Source: Ornithinimicrobium sp. (GTDB lineage: Bacteria; Actinomycetota; Actinomycetes; Actinomycetales; Dermatophilaceae). Taken from it: a stretch of DNA of 47,507 nt. The notes beneath the pieces were generated by a model. It saw only the letters and a list, made by a program, of their open reading frames with translations. It was not told the DNA's origin and did not search any database. Every line of letters starts with the position of its first letter. Within the stretch, counting starts at the first letter, position 1. The position numbers and the translations under genes are program-made. The stretch covers positions 1 to 47,507 of the forward strand of contig NZ_JAUNVI010000006.1 of assembly GCF_030537745.1 (NCBI RefSeq), written 5' to 3'. Below, piece by piece: positions 38,343 to 46,706 of this stretch.

Positions 38343-39655
38343 GCGACGGAGCCGTCGGTCACGACGCCGTCCGCGGCGGGCCACCCACGACGGGGGCCGT
38401 GCACGACCTACCGGATCTGCCCACCGCCGACGACGTCGATGCCGCCGCCGTCCGCATCAGCGGTCGGGTGACCCGCACGCCGCTGCAGTCCAGCACCCGC
38501 CTCTCGGAGGCCACCGGAGCCCGGGTCTGGCTCAAGCGGGAGGATCTGCAGCCGGTCCGTTCCTACAAGGGTCGCGGCGCCGCCAACCTCATCGCCCAGC
38601 TCGACAGCGAGCAGGTGTGGGCAGGCGTCGTGTGTGCCAGCGCCGGCAACCATGCCCAGGGCGTGGCGCACGCCTGCTCGACGCTCGGTGTCAACGCGCG
38701 GATCTACCTGCCCGGCAACACCCCGCGTCAGAAGCGGGACCGGGTGGCGCAACTCGGTGGCGACTGGGTGGAGATCATCATCGGAGGCCGGACGTATGAC
38801 GAGGCCGCGGCGGCTGCGGCGCAGGACGCCGGTCGCACGGGCGCCACGTTGGTGCCGGCCTTCGACCATCCGCACACGATCGCCGGGCAGGGCACGATCG
38901 CCCGCGAGATCGTCGAGGACCTGCCGGCCCCACCGGACGTCCTCGTCGTGCCGGTCGGGGGTGGCGGGCTGCTGTCCGGCGCCCTGACCTGGCTGTCCGA
39001 GCGCCACCCGCAGGTGCGGGTCGTCGGCGTCGAACCGGCCGGTGCCGCCTGCATGATCGAGGCCACCTGGAAGGGTGGACCGACGACGCTGCCGGAGATC
39101 GACCGGTTCATCGACGGGGCGGCCGTGCAGCGCGCGGGCGACTGGACCTATCGCGTCGTCGCCGCGCACTCGCCAGAGCTGGTCGCGGTCCCCGAAGGGC
39201 GGGTCTGCACCGAGATGATCGCGCTCTATCAGACCGAGGGCATCATTGCCGAGCCCGCCGGCGCGCTGGCCTCCTCCGCCTTGGACTCCCTAGGCATCGA
39301 GGCCGGGCAGACGGTGGTCGCCGTGATCTCCGGCGGCAACAATGACCTGCTCAGGTATGCCGAGGTGATGGAACGCTCCCTCATCCACGAGGGGCGCAAG
39401 CATTACTTCCTCGTCGACTTCCCGCAGGAGCCGGGGATGCTGCGCCAGTTCCTCGCCGACGTGCTCGGGCCGGACGACGACATCGCGTTGTTCGAATACG
39501 TCAAGCGCAACAACCGTGAGACGGGCCCCGCTCTGGTCGGCATCGAGTTGGGCTCCAAGGACGACCTGGGGCCGTTGCTGCAGCGGATGGATGCGTCTTC
39601 GATCGAGGTCGAGCCGATCCCCCACGACAGCCCGCTCTTCCGCTTCATCCTCTGA
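38339..39655 (+). CDS. ilvA: Threonine ammonia-lyase (threonine dehydratase)
   Basis: A 438-aa PLP enzyme that converts threonine to 2-oxobutanoate and ammonia, the first step of isoleucine synthesis. The Schiff-base lysine is K77 in VRSYKGRGAAN. ASAGNHAQGVA and the phosphate loop VPVGGGGLLSG follow. A short C-terminal ACT-like domain (about 345-438, HYFLVDFPQEPGMLRQFL...) marks the medium form, with one regulatory domain. The first 28 residues are extra and poorly conserved. GTG 38339 overlaps the M20 stop. The gene converges on the MmpL gene with a 10-bp gap. Confidence 0.93.
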   Translation: MSDGAVGHDAVRGGPPTTGAVHDLPDLPTADDVDAAAVRISGRVTRTPLQSSTRLSEATGARVWLKREDLQPVRSYKGRGAANLIAQLDSEQVWAGVVCASAGNHAQGVAHACSTLGVNARIYLPGNTPRQKRDRVAQLGGDWVEIIIGGRTYDEAAAAAAQDAGRTGATLVPAFDHPHTIAGQGTIAREIVEDLPAPPDVLVVPVGGGGLLSGALTWLSERHPQVRVVGVEPAGAACMIEATWKGGPTTLPEIDRFIDGAAVQRAGDWTYRVVAAHSPELVAVPEGRVCTEMIALYQTEGIIAEPAGALASSALDSLGIEAGQTVVAVISGGNNDLLRYAEVMERSLIHEGRKHYFLVDFPQEPGMLRQFLADVLGPDDDIALFEYVKRNNRETGPALVGIELGSKDDLGPLLQRMDASSIEVEPIPHDSPLFRFIL

Positions 39656-39665
39656 GCGTCCGCCC

Positions 39666-41807
39666 TCAAAGCGCCTCCACCCTTTCGGGACGATGACTGC
39701 CGCCTGCGCCGACGACCGAGCGCGGCCACCAGAACCTCTCGCCGAGCACGCGGACGATCGCCGGGACGAGCACGGTCCGCACGATCAGGGTGTCGAGCAG
39801 GACCCCGATGCAGATGACCACGCCGATCTGGGCGAGGACGACCAACGGGAGCACCCCGAGCACCGCAAAGACCGCGGCGAGCAGGATGCCGGCGCTGGTG
39901 ATGACCCCGCCGGTGGCACCCAGGGCCCGCAGGACACCCTCCTTGGTGCCGTGGTCGCGCGCCTCCTCCAGGGTCCGGGTGATCAGGAAGATGTTGTAGT
40001 CGATCCCCAGGGCGACGAGGAAGAGGAAGGCGAGCAACGGCATGCTCGCATCGATCGCGGCGAAGCCGAAGATGCCCGTGAACAACCACCACGACACCCC
40101 CAGCGCAGCCGCAAACGTGCCGACCACGGTCGCCACCAGGATCACCGGGGCGAGCACCGACCGCAGGATGAGCATCAGCGCTCCGGCGACCAGCACCAGG
40201 ATCAGCGGCATGATCACCCACCGGTCGCGGGAGCTGGCGTCGTCAGCGTCGATCATGCTCGCCTCGCCACCGGTGACATAGACGTCGGCGAGGTTGTGAG
40301 CGGCGGCTGCGCTGGCGACCTCCTGACGCAACGCCTCGACCGTGACGACGGACCCGCGCGTCCCGCTCTCGGAGTCGATGACCACCTGCACCTGGCCGAT
40401 CCCCTCGACCGGGTCCACCGCGGTGGCCCGCGAGACCCCCTCGACCGTGGTGGCCGCGTCCGCGAGCGATGTCACCTGCCCCGCATCGTCGGTGCGAGCC
40501 ACCACCAGGATCGGGTCGGACGTGCCGGCCGGGAAGGACTCGCCGAGACGTTGCGCCGCGGTGATGGCTTCAGGCGTCTCCAGGAACTGGTCCGCGGGAG
40601 CCAGCCCGGCACGCATCTGCGTCAGCCCCGCTCCCATCACCACCAAGACGGCAAGGACACCGACGATGTATGCGGCGGGAGCCTTGGCGACGGCGTCACC
40701 GACGCGGCGCCACAGGGAACGGTGGTCGGCCAGGCCCTCCTGCCCTACCCGCGGCACGCGCGGCCAGAACACCCACCGGCCGACCAGGACGAGCACGGCT
40801 GGCAGGACCCCGAGGACCGCGAGCGCAGCGATCACGATGCCCACCGCGCACGCGAGCCCTAGCCCTCGGGTCGTCGGGAATGCCGACAGGAGCAGGCACA
40901 GGACGCCGATCACGACGGTGCTGGCACTGGCGACCACAGCCTCCGCGGTCCGTGGCAGCGCGACGGCCATCGCGTCAGCGCGTGACTCATGGCGGCGCAG
41001 CTCGTCGCGGTAGCGGGAGATCAGGAGCAGCGCGTAGTTGGTGCCGGCGCCGAAGACCAGCACCGACAGGATGCCGATCGTCGACTCGTCCCACGGGACG
41101 CCCGTGGCACGCAGCACATGGGTGGCCGCCACCGACGCGACCTGGTCGGCGACCCCGATCACCGACAGCGGCAGGAGCCACAGGACGGGGCTGCGATAGG
41201 TAACGATCAGCAGCAGCGCAACGATGCTCGCGGTGGTGACCAGGAGGGTGATGTTGGCGCCGTCGAAGACCGCAGCGAGGTCGGCCTGGATCGCCGCCGG
41301 CCCGGTCACCTGTGCGGTGATCCCGTCCGGGACAGCAGCATCGAGGGCGGCGCGCAGGCCACTCACCTGCTCGGCGGCGGCGGTCGCGGTCGGCGCATCA
41401 AGGGTCAGGACCGTAAAGGCAGCCGTCCCATCCTTCGCCGGGATGACAGGCGCGCCCCCAGGCGGTCCGCCTGCCCCCTGCGCGGGGGCAGCGCCCGGCG
41501 GCACCGGCGCTCCATACGTGGCCTGCACGCCCGCCACGACCTCGGCGAGCGCAGGGAGGGCGGCCTTGATGTCTTCGGTGTCCGTGGTGAAGAGGATGAG
41601 CGCGGTCGAGGTGCCCTCGTCGGGAAGCTGGTCGAGCAGCTCCTGCCCGACCGTGCTGTCGTAGCCGACGGGCAGGGCGTCCAGAGCGGTCCCGTCCCGC
41701 TGCGCCTGACCGATCCCGCCCAGCGCTACCGCCGCGACGAGCAACGCGGCCACGAGCACGGCCCAGGCGCTGCGCCGACCGATGATGAAGTTCACAAATC
41801 TGGACAC
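39666..41807 (-). CDS. MmpL-family transporter
   Basis: A 713-aa exporter of the MMPL/RND type with TM1 at about 8-30, a large loop, five TM helices (about 180-340), a second loop and a final TM block. Key segments are ILSVLVFGAGTNYALLLISRYRDELR in the first half and LLAFLFLVALGIDYNIFLITRTLEEA in the second; the Asp-Tyr pair in the latter belongs to the proton path. A Pro/Gly/Ala-rich insertion lies in loop 1 (about 108-125). The substrate is probably a lipid or drug. GTG 41807 has GGAGGT at 8 nt. It is divergent from a MarR gene. Confidence 0.9.
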   Translation of the reverse strand: MSRFVNFIIGRRSAWAVLVAALLVAAVALGGIGQAQRDGTALDALPVGYDSTVGQELLDQLPDEGTSTALILFTTDTEDIKAALPALAEVVAGVQATYGAPVPPGAAPAQGAGGPPGGAPVIPAKDGTAAFTVLTLDAPTATAAAEQVSGLRAALDAAVPDGITAQVTGPAAIQADLAAVFDGANITLLVTTASIVALLLIVTYRSPVLWLLPLSVIGVADQVASVAATHVLRATGVPWDESTIGILSVLVFGAGTNYALLLISRYRDELRRHESRADAMAVALPRTAEAVVASASTVVIGVLCLLLSAFPTTRGLGLACAVGIVIAALAVLGVLPAVLVLVGRWVFWPRVPRVGQEGLADHRSLWRRVGDAVAKAPAAYIVGVLAVLVVMGAGLTQMRAGLAPADQFLETPEAITAAQRLGESFPAGTSDPILVVARTDDAGQVTSLADAATTVEGVSRATAVDPVEGIGQVQVVIDSESGTRGSVVTVEALRQEVASAAAAHNLADVYVTGGEASMIDADDASSRDRWVIMPLILVLVAGALMLILRSVLAPVILVATVVGTFAAALGVSWWLFTGIFGFAAIDASMPLLAFLFLVALGIDYNIFLITRTLEEARDHGTKEGVLRALGATGGVITSAGILLAAVFAVLGVLPLVVLAQIGVVICIGVLLDTLIVRTVLVPAIVRVLGERFWWPRSVVGAGGSHRPERVEAL

Positions 41808-41857
41808 CGGTGGTGACCTCCGTCGTATGCTGACCCTGTAGGTCACGAGATTGCTAA

Positions 41858-41874
41858 TTAAGTGAGATACTTTA
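41858..41874. promoter_or_regulatory. Candidate MarR operator between MmpL and MarR genes
   Basis: TTAAGTGAGATACTTTA is a 17-bp near-palindrome (TTAAGT-N5-ACTTTA) immediately upstream of the MarR ATG. It contains TACTTT, a possible -10. The local AT-richness contrasts with the surroundings. Confidence 0.5.
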
Positions 41875-41875
41875 G

Positions 41876-42376
41876 ATGGAAAATAACACGTCTCCGGTCC
41901 GCGCGCACGATCGGCGTGCCGCCGATCAGACTGCGGGCGAGTGGGTGGAAAACTGGGACCGCAGCTCGACGCTGGACAGCCTGCGCCTGCTGCTGGCCAC
42001 CAGCGCGCGCGCCACCCCAGCCCTGGCCCGCAAGGCGCAGCTCACCCACACCGAGATGGCCGTCCTCGAGCACGTCATGGAGCACCCCAGCGGTCCTAGC
42101 GAGCTGGCCCAGCGCCTCGGGGTGACGTCGGCAGCAGCCAGCGGGATCATCGATCGGCTCGAGGCTCGCGGACATGCCGAGCGCCAGCCACACCCGACAG
42201 ACCGGCGACGCACCGTGGTGGCCGCCACTGCCAGCGGCCGGGACGAGCTTCTGGGCCACCTGATGCCGATGTTCGTCGAGCTGGCCAGTATCGACGCCGC
42301 GCTGGACGAGGCGGAGAGGCGGGTCGTGCTGCGTTTTCTGCAGGACGCCCAGCGGGCGGTCTCGCGGCTGCTCTGA
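41876..42376 (+). CDS. MarR-family regulator of the adjacent MmpL exporter
   Basis: A 166-aa winged-helix protein. LTHTEMAVLEHVMEHPSGPSELAQRLGVTSAAASGIIDRLEARGHAERQPHPTDRRRTVVAATASGRD spans the HTH and wing with the conserved Asp-Arg-Arg. The 30 residues before the first dimerisation helix are polar and may be shorter in reality, since ATG 41876 has only a weak ribosome site and the TACTTT element is just 2 nt away. It is divergent from the MmpL gene (68 bp between starts) and likely represses it. Confidence 0.85.
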   Translation: MENNTSPVRAHDRRAADQTAGEWVENWDRSSTLDSLRLLLATSARATPALARKAQLTHTEMAVLEHVMEHPSGPSELAQRLGVTSAAASGIIDRLEARGHAERQPHPTDRRRTVVAATASGRDELLGHLMPMFVELASIDAALDEAERRVVLRFLQDAQRAVSRLL

Positions 42377-42408
42377 GTGCGGGACTGCGTGGCTGATCTG
42401 TGGCTACG

Positions 42409-42414
42409 TAGACT
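42409..42414 (+). promoter_or_regulatory. -10 element, leaderless promoter of mogA-moaA
   Basis: TAGACT, 6 nt before ATG 42421. Confidence 0.55.
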
Positions 42415-42420
42415 GACGTC

Positions 42421-42951
42421 ATGACCCACGACCACCCCCGACGTCCCGGAACCCAGCTCAGCGCTGTCGCGATCACGATCTCTGACCGCAGTTCCGACGG
42501 CCGCCGCTGCGATGAATCCGGCAGGATCCTCGCAGAATCGCTGACGTCCTTGGGGTATGACGTCCACGGGCCGGTGGTCGTGCCAGACGGGGTCGAATCG
42601 GTCGCGGCCGCACTGCGGGAGGCCATCCAGGCAAGGCACCGGCTCGTCGTGTCCACCGGCGGCACCGGCATGGGCCCGCGCGACCTCACGCCGGAAGGCA
42701 CCCGACAGGTCCTGACCCGGGAGAACCCTGGCCTGGCGGAATTATTGCGCCGCGAAGGCTGCGCACACACCCCCTACGCGGCCGTGAGCCGTGGCCTGGT
42801 CGGCGTGGCGGACTGGCCCGACGACCATGGCGTGGGGGGCACCCTCATCATCAACCTGCCAGGCCGTCCTTCGGCGGTCCAGGAAGGAATCGACGTGCTC
42901 GGACCGTTACTGCCACACGTGCTTGACCAGGTGTCCGGAGGTGACCACTGA
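42421..42951 (+). CDS. mogA: Molybdopterin adenylyltransferase / MoaB-MogA family
   Basis: A 176-aa MoCF-binding domain protein that adenylylates molybdopterin before metal insertion. It has AVAITISDRSSDGRRCDESG, a substrate-binding turn STGGTGMGPRDLTPEGT and LIINLPGRPSAVQEGID. Both MogA and MoaB names are used for this family in actinomycetes. It is followed by moaA one base after the stop, giving an operon. The first 12 residues are variable. Confidence 0.88.
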   Translation: MTHDHPRRPGTQLSAVAITISDRSSDGRRCDESGRILAESLTSLGYDVHGPVVVPDGVESVAAALREAIQARHRLVVSTGGTGMGPRDLTPEGTRQVLTRENPGLAELLRREGCAHTPYAAVSRGLVGVADWPDDHGVGGTLIINLPGRPSAVQEGIDVLGPLLPHVLDQVSGGDH

Positions 42952-42952
42952 T

Positions 42953-44041
42953 ATGACGACCCAACGGGTCACGATCGGCCCACCGCCGACCACCCAGCAC
43001 TCAACTGGCGCTTCTCCTCCCGACGTCGAGACCGGCCCCGTGCCTGCGCGGGGGCCGCTCGTCGACAAGTACGGCCGCGTCCACCGCGACCTGCGTCTGT
43101 CCGTGACGGACCGCTGCTCGCTGCGCTGCACCTACTGCATGCCCGAGGCGGGCGTGCCCTGGCTGGCCCGCGACACCATGATGACCACGCCGGAGATGCT
43201 GCGGCTGGCCCGGATCGCCGTCTCCCTCGGGATCGACGAGATCCGTCTCACCGGTGGCGAGCCGTTGCTGCGCCGGGACCTGGTCGACGTCGTCGCCGGG
43301 CTGGCCGCGATCGACCCCGCTCCCGAGATCTCCATGACGACCAACGGTGTCGGACTCGCCAAGGTCGCCGGCGCGCTGGTCGAGGCCGGACTGACCCGGG
43401 TCAACGTCAGCATCGACACCCTCAAGCGCGAGACCTTCATCGAGCTGTCCAAGCGGGACCGCCTCAAGGACACCCTCGCCGGCATCGAGGCAGCAGCGGA
43501 GGCCGGCCTGGCGCCGATCAAGCTCAACACGGTGCTGATGCGTGGGATCAACGACGTCGAGGCGACCGACCTGTTGGGCTTCGCCCTCGAGCACGACTAT
43601 CAGCTGCGCTTCATCGAGCAGATGCCGCTGGACGCCCAGCACCAGTGGGACCGTAGCCAGATGATCACCGGCGCCGAGATCATGGCGCGGCTGCAGACCG
43701 TCTACGAGCTGACCCCGATGCCCGACGACACCAGGGGCAGCGCGCCGGCCGAGCTCTTCCTGGTCGACGGCGGACCAGCCACGGTCGGAGTCATCGCCTC
43801 GGTCACGATGCCGTTCTGCGGCACCTGCGACCGGGTGCGGCTGACGGCTGACGGTCAGGTCCGCAACTGCCTCTTCGCCACCGGCGAGACCAACCTGCGT
43901 GACCCTCTGCGAGCGGGTGCCTCAGACGATGAACTCGCGGCACTCTTCTGCGCGTCGATCGGCGCCAAACTGCCCGGGCACGGCATTAACGAGCCGGGCT
44001 TCCTGCAGCCGCCACGTCCGATGAGCGCCATCGGCGGCTGA
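42953..44041 (+). CDS. moaA: GTP 3',8-cyclase
   Basis: A 362-aa radical SAM enzyme that starts molybdenum cofactor synthesis from GTP. The SAM cluster motif CSLRCTYC (Cys-x3-Cys-x2-Cys) follows LRLSVTDR. ITGGEPLLRR-like RLTGGEPLLRR binds SAM. The C-terminal second cluster is CGTCDRVRLTADGQVRNC, and the protein ends in Gly-Gly (SAIGG), the tail required for activity in MoaA. ATG 42953 has GGAGGTGA at 8 nt. An open extension upstream overlaps mogA in another frame and is rejected. Confidence 0.95.
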   Translation: MTTQRVTIGPPPTTQHSTGASPPDVETGPVPARGPLVDKYGRVHRDLRLSVTDRCSLRCTYCMPEAGVPWLARDTMMTTPEMLRLARIAVSLGIDEIRLTGGEPLLRRDLVDVVAGLAAIDPAPEISMTTNGVGLAKVAGALVEAGLTRVNVSIDTLKRETFIELSKRDRLKDTLAGIEAAAEAGLAPIKLNTVLMRGINDVEATDLLGFALEHDYQLRFIEQMPLDAQHQWDRSQMITGAEIMARLQTVYELTPMPDDTRGSAPAELFLVDGGPATVGVIASVTMPFCGTCDRVRLTADGQVRNCLFATGETNLRDPLRAGASDDELAALFCASIGAKLPGHGINEPGFLQPPRPMSAIGG

Positions 44042-44055
44042 CGCCGCGCCCTTTG

Positions 44056-44073
44056 TCGCCGAGACTGCGGCGA
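44056..44073. terminator. Hairpin between converging moaA and moaD
   Basis: TCGCCG and CGGCGA with a 6-nt loop (AGACTG) form a perfect 6-bp stem between convergent genes. No T-run follows, so it is a weak candidate. Confidence 0.35.
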
Positions 44074-44097
44074 TCCGTTGGGCCTCTGATCGCCGGC

Positions 44098-44337
44098 TCA
44101 GCCGCCGGCAAAGGGTGGCAGCACGTCCAAGACCGCGTCGCTGGGCAGTGACACGCCCCGATCGCGGACATACTGCCCCTCGTGCAGGACCGAGCTGCGC
44201 TCCAGGACGCTGGCGAGCTCGCGACCGTGCCGCTGCACGATCTCGTCCAGTAGAGCCCCGAGGTCGTCGGCTTGGACGTGCTCGATGGTGGTGCCCGCAG
44301 CCTCGGCGGCGGCGGCGAAGTACCTGACCGTTGCCAT
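44098..44337 (-). CDS. moaD: MoaD/ThiS-family sulfur carrier
   Basis: A 79-aa ubiquitin-fold protein ending in Gly-Gly (LDVLPPFAGG), which MoeB/MoeZ adenylates and sulfurates so it can deliver sulfur to the pterin. MATVRYFAAAAEAAG is the usual first strand and helix. It starts 4 nt after the stop of the MobA-like gene on the same strand, so they form a pair. ATG 44337. Confidence 0.9.
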   Translation of the reverse strand: MATVRYFAAAAEAAGTTIEHVQADDLGALLDEIVQRHGRELASVLERSSVLHEGQYVRDRGVSLPSDAVLDVLPPFAGG

Positions 44338-44341
44338 GGCC

Positions 44342-44989
44342 TCAGTCTCTCAGATCTGGATCAGGCCGGGCGAGGCGCTCCTCCCACACCCGCACGTCCT
44401 CCCAGGTGTCGACGTCGCCCAGATCGTTCTGGTCCGTGGTGACCGTCAGCCAGGCGAGGTCTGAGACGAGGGTGCGGACGCTGGCGCCGTGCACCGTCGG
44501 CAGCGACGTGAGCGCGGCCTGGAGACGGTCCCGCCGATAGAGGCCCAGCAGCCACTGCCGGTGGTTGGACGCGTCGACGTGACTCACCGCGTCGATACTC
44601 TCGGGCACCACGGCCAGTTGGTCACGCAGCGTGGCCAGAGCTCTGGCCGCGGAGGGCTGGTCGACGGCGATCACCGCGACCCACTCCGGCACGCTCTGCC
44701 GGTCGGTGGCGTCGAGGGCTTCCAGCCCTGCCGCGATCCCCGCCACCGGGCCACCGTCCGGCGGCTCCTCCACCGTGACCAAGATGCCGTCCGGCACGAG
44801 GGTCTGGCCGACGACCACGACCTGACCACCGAGGGGCTCGGCGCCGTCCGGGCCAACCCCGCCGAGGATGCGGCTGAGCAGGCTGGTGCCACCGACGAGA
44901 AGGGCAGCCTTGTCGGCGCCCCCGAGCCGCTCGCCACGTCCGCCCGCCAGGATGAGCAGGTCGACAGGGTGGTCGGGGCGCTGGTTCAT
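44342..44989 (-). CDS. mobA: MobA-like molybdenum cofactor guanylyltransferase
   Basis: A 215-aa NTP-transferase fold protein. It has DLLILAGGRGERLGGADKAALLVGG (nucleotide loop with Lys), EPPDGGPVAGIAAGLEAL, and AVIAVDQPSAARALATLRDQL, where MobA usually reads CDMP; the Cys-Asp-Met-Pro here is Val-Asp-Gln-Pro. It ends with TWEDVRVWEERL. It should attach GMP (or CMP) to molybdopterin. ATG 44989 is preferred; a TTG fifteen codons earlier has little support. Confidence 0.82.
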   Translation of the reverse strand: MNQRPDHPVDLLILAGGRGERLGGADKAALLVGGTSLLSRILGGVGPDGAEPLGGQVVVVGQTLVPDGILVTVEEPPDGGPVAGIAAGLEALDATDRQSVPEWVAVIAVDQPSAARALATLRDQLAVVPESIDAVSHVDASNHRQWLLGLYRRDRLQAALTSLPTVHGASVRTLVSDLAWLTVTTDQNDLGDVDTWEDVRVWEERLARPDPDLRD

Positions 44990-45049
44990 GGGATTCGTGG
45001 CGGCTTTCCGTGGCAGGTGGGCTGGTGAGAGCAAGTCGGCCCGAGGGCA

Positions 45050-46198
45050 TCAGTAGGTCGGCAGACTCGAGTCCACACGCTCGATCCAGGCCAGCATCCC
45101 ACCGGTCATCACCCGCACGTCGGGGTGGCCGATCTTGACCAGGTGCACCGCCGCACGATTGGCCCGGGGGCCCGACTTGCAGTAGACGATGACCGGCCCA
45201 CCGGGAAGGTGTCCATCGACCTCGTCCCAGCTGAGCACCTCGCCCACGGGCACGGTCAGGGCACCCGGCACCGTGCCGAGCGCATGCTCCCCCGGCTCAC
45301 GCACATCAAGCAGCACGATCGGCGACGGCGAGGACGTCTCGCGCCCAAGGTCTCGCACTTCCTCGACTGAGATCTCCTCCAGCGGGATCAGCTCACGGAC
45401 CGGCTCGCGCTCGATCTGCACCAGATCAGCCCCGACCGGGCGCAACGGCACCTCGCGGATGCGCTGGGTGAGGGCGTCGACCAACAGCACTCGACCGACG
45501 AGCGGCTCACCGAAGCCACAGATCAGTTTGACCGCCTCCGCCGCCATGATGGACCCGACCTGTCCCACGAGAGCGCCGAGCACCCCCGCCTCCGCGCAGG
45601 AGGGGACGTCCTCTGCTCGCGGCGGCACCGGGAAGAGGTCGCGCAGGCTCACCGCGTCGGCAACCCCCGGCACGAACGTCGACAGCTGCGCATCAAAACG
45701 CAGCACCGCCGCCCACACCACGGGGACCCCGAGCTCGACCGAGGCGTCGGACACGGCATACCTAGTCGGGAAGTTGTCCGCACCGTCGAGGATGACGTGG
45801 TGCCCACCGAGCAGCTCGACCGCGTTGTCCGGCGTGATGCGGGTATGACGCACCGCGACGGAGACGTCGGGGTTCAGCGCAGCGACGTAGCCGGCGGCCG
45901 AGTCGACCTTCGGCTCGCCGATCGAAGCAGTCGTGTGCATCACCTGACGCTGCAGGTTGGTGGCATCCACGCGATCGTCATCGATGATCGTCAGGTGCCC
46001 CACGCCAGCCGCTGCCAGGTAGGCGACGATCGGGCTGCCCAGCCCACCGGCGCCCACGACCGCGACCCGTGCCGCGAGCAACCGGCGCTGGGCCTCCAGG
46101 CCCATCCCGGGCACGAGGAGGTGCCGGGAGTAGCGGGAGACCTGAGCCGAGGTCAGCGCTGGTCCAGGCTCGACCAGCGGGGACAGGTGCGGGGTCAC
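45050..46198 (-). CDS. moeZ: MoeZ/MoeB-type sulfurylase with rhodanese domain
   Basis: A 382-aa protein: a ThiF/MoeB E1-like adenylyltransferase (residues 20 to about 260) followed by a rhodanese domain (about 285-382). The first shows YSRHLLVPGMG, VVGAGGLGSPIVAYLAAAGVG, DGADNFPTRYAV and CAEAGVLGALVGQVGS; the second VLLDVREPGEHALG and the sulfur-bearing cysteine in VYCKSGPRANRA. It activates MoaD (and probably other sulfur carriers) and loads sulfur. The start is GTG 46198 with TACTGT 7 nt before it; the upstream open frame overlaps the cupin gene. Confidence 0.92.
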   Translation of the reverse strand: MTPHLSPLVEPGPALTSAQVSRYSRHLLVPGMGLEAQRRLLAARVAVVGAGGLGSPIVAYLAAAGVGHLTIIDDDRVDATNLQRQVMHTTASIGEPKVDSAAGYVAALNPDVSVAVRHTRITPDNAVELLGGHHVILDGADNFPTRYAVSDASVELGVPVVWAAVLRFDAQLSTFVPGVADAVSLRDLFPVPPRAEDVPSCAEAGVLGALVGQVGSIMAAEAVKLICGFGEPLVGRVLLVDALTQRIREVPLRPVGADLVQIEREPVRELIPLEEISVEEVRDLGRETSSPSPIVLLDVREPGEHALGTVPGALTVPVGEVLSWDEVDGHLPGGPVIVYCKSGPRANRAAVHLVKIGHPDVRVMTGGMLAWIERVDSSLPTY

Positions 46199-46205
46199 AG
46201 GGCCG

Positions 46206-46211
46206 ACAGTA
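46206..46211 (-). promoter_or_regulatory. -10 element, leaderless promoter of moeZ
   Basis: TACTGT on the minus strand, 7 nt before GTG 46198, in the 43-bp gap after the cupin gene. Confidence 0.55.
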
Positions 46212-46241
46212 CGTGAGCGGTTGGGGAGCCGGGTCGGGCGC

Positions 46242-46706
46242 TCAGACCGGCAGGGAGACGGCCAGGACGCACAGGCTGTCGGTGAGCGCACGGACCTCGT
46301 GCCGCTCCTGCGGGATCATCACGGCCGACCCCGGACGCAGGCTCCAGGACCGGTCCCCCGCCACGAGGACAGCCTGTCCGGAGAGGCACTGCAGAGACGC
46401 CGGGCCGGGGGCGTCGTGGTCGGGCAGCCCACCACCTGCTGGCATGGCGAGCAGGATCAGCATCTGGCCGGACTGTCGGACCACGGCGCGGACCGCGCGG
46501 CCGGTGACGCCGGCTCGCGCCTTGGTCATCAGCTCCTCGCCCACGGCGAGCAGGTCGACGATGTCCTCCTCGGTGCTCGGGCTCAGACCCAGGTCCACCC
46601 TCGCCGCGGCCCGGTCTCGCTGGGCAGCCTCGCCCCCCGTCGCCGGGGCGCCCTGCTCCTGCTCCTTGGCCAGCAGGGTCGCGAACGGGTCTTCGAGCGA
46701 CGTCAT
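46242..46706 (-). CDS. Cupin-like protein
   Basis: A 154-aa protein whose C-terminal 75 residues form a cupin-type barrel: LLAMPAGGGLPDHDAPGPASLQCLSGQAVLVAGDRSWSLRPGSAVMIPQERHEVRAL. The usual first-motif His pair is reduced to one His, and a His in ERHEV lies in motif 2, so metal binding is possible but uncertain. The N-terminal half is helical with no known domain. The start overlaps the regulator stop by four bases (ATGA), so the two genes are translated together. It may sense or buffer a small ligand; function is unknown. Confidence 0.7.
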   Translation of the reverse strand: MTSLEDPFATLLAKEQEQGAPATGGEAAQRDRAAARVDLGLSPSTEEDIVDLLAVGEELMTKARAGVTGRAVRAVVRQSGQMLILLAMPAGGGLPDHDAPGPASLQCLSGQAVLVAGDRSWSLRPGSAVMIPQERHEVRALTDSLCVLAVSLPV

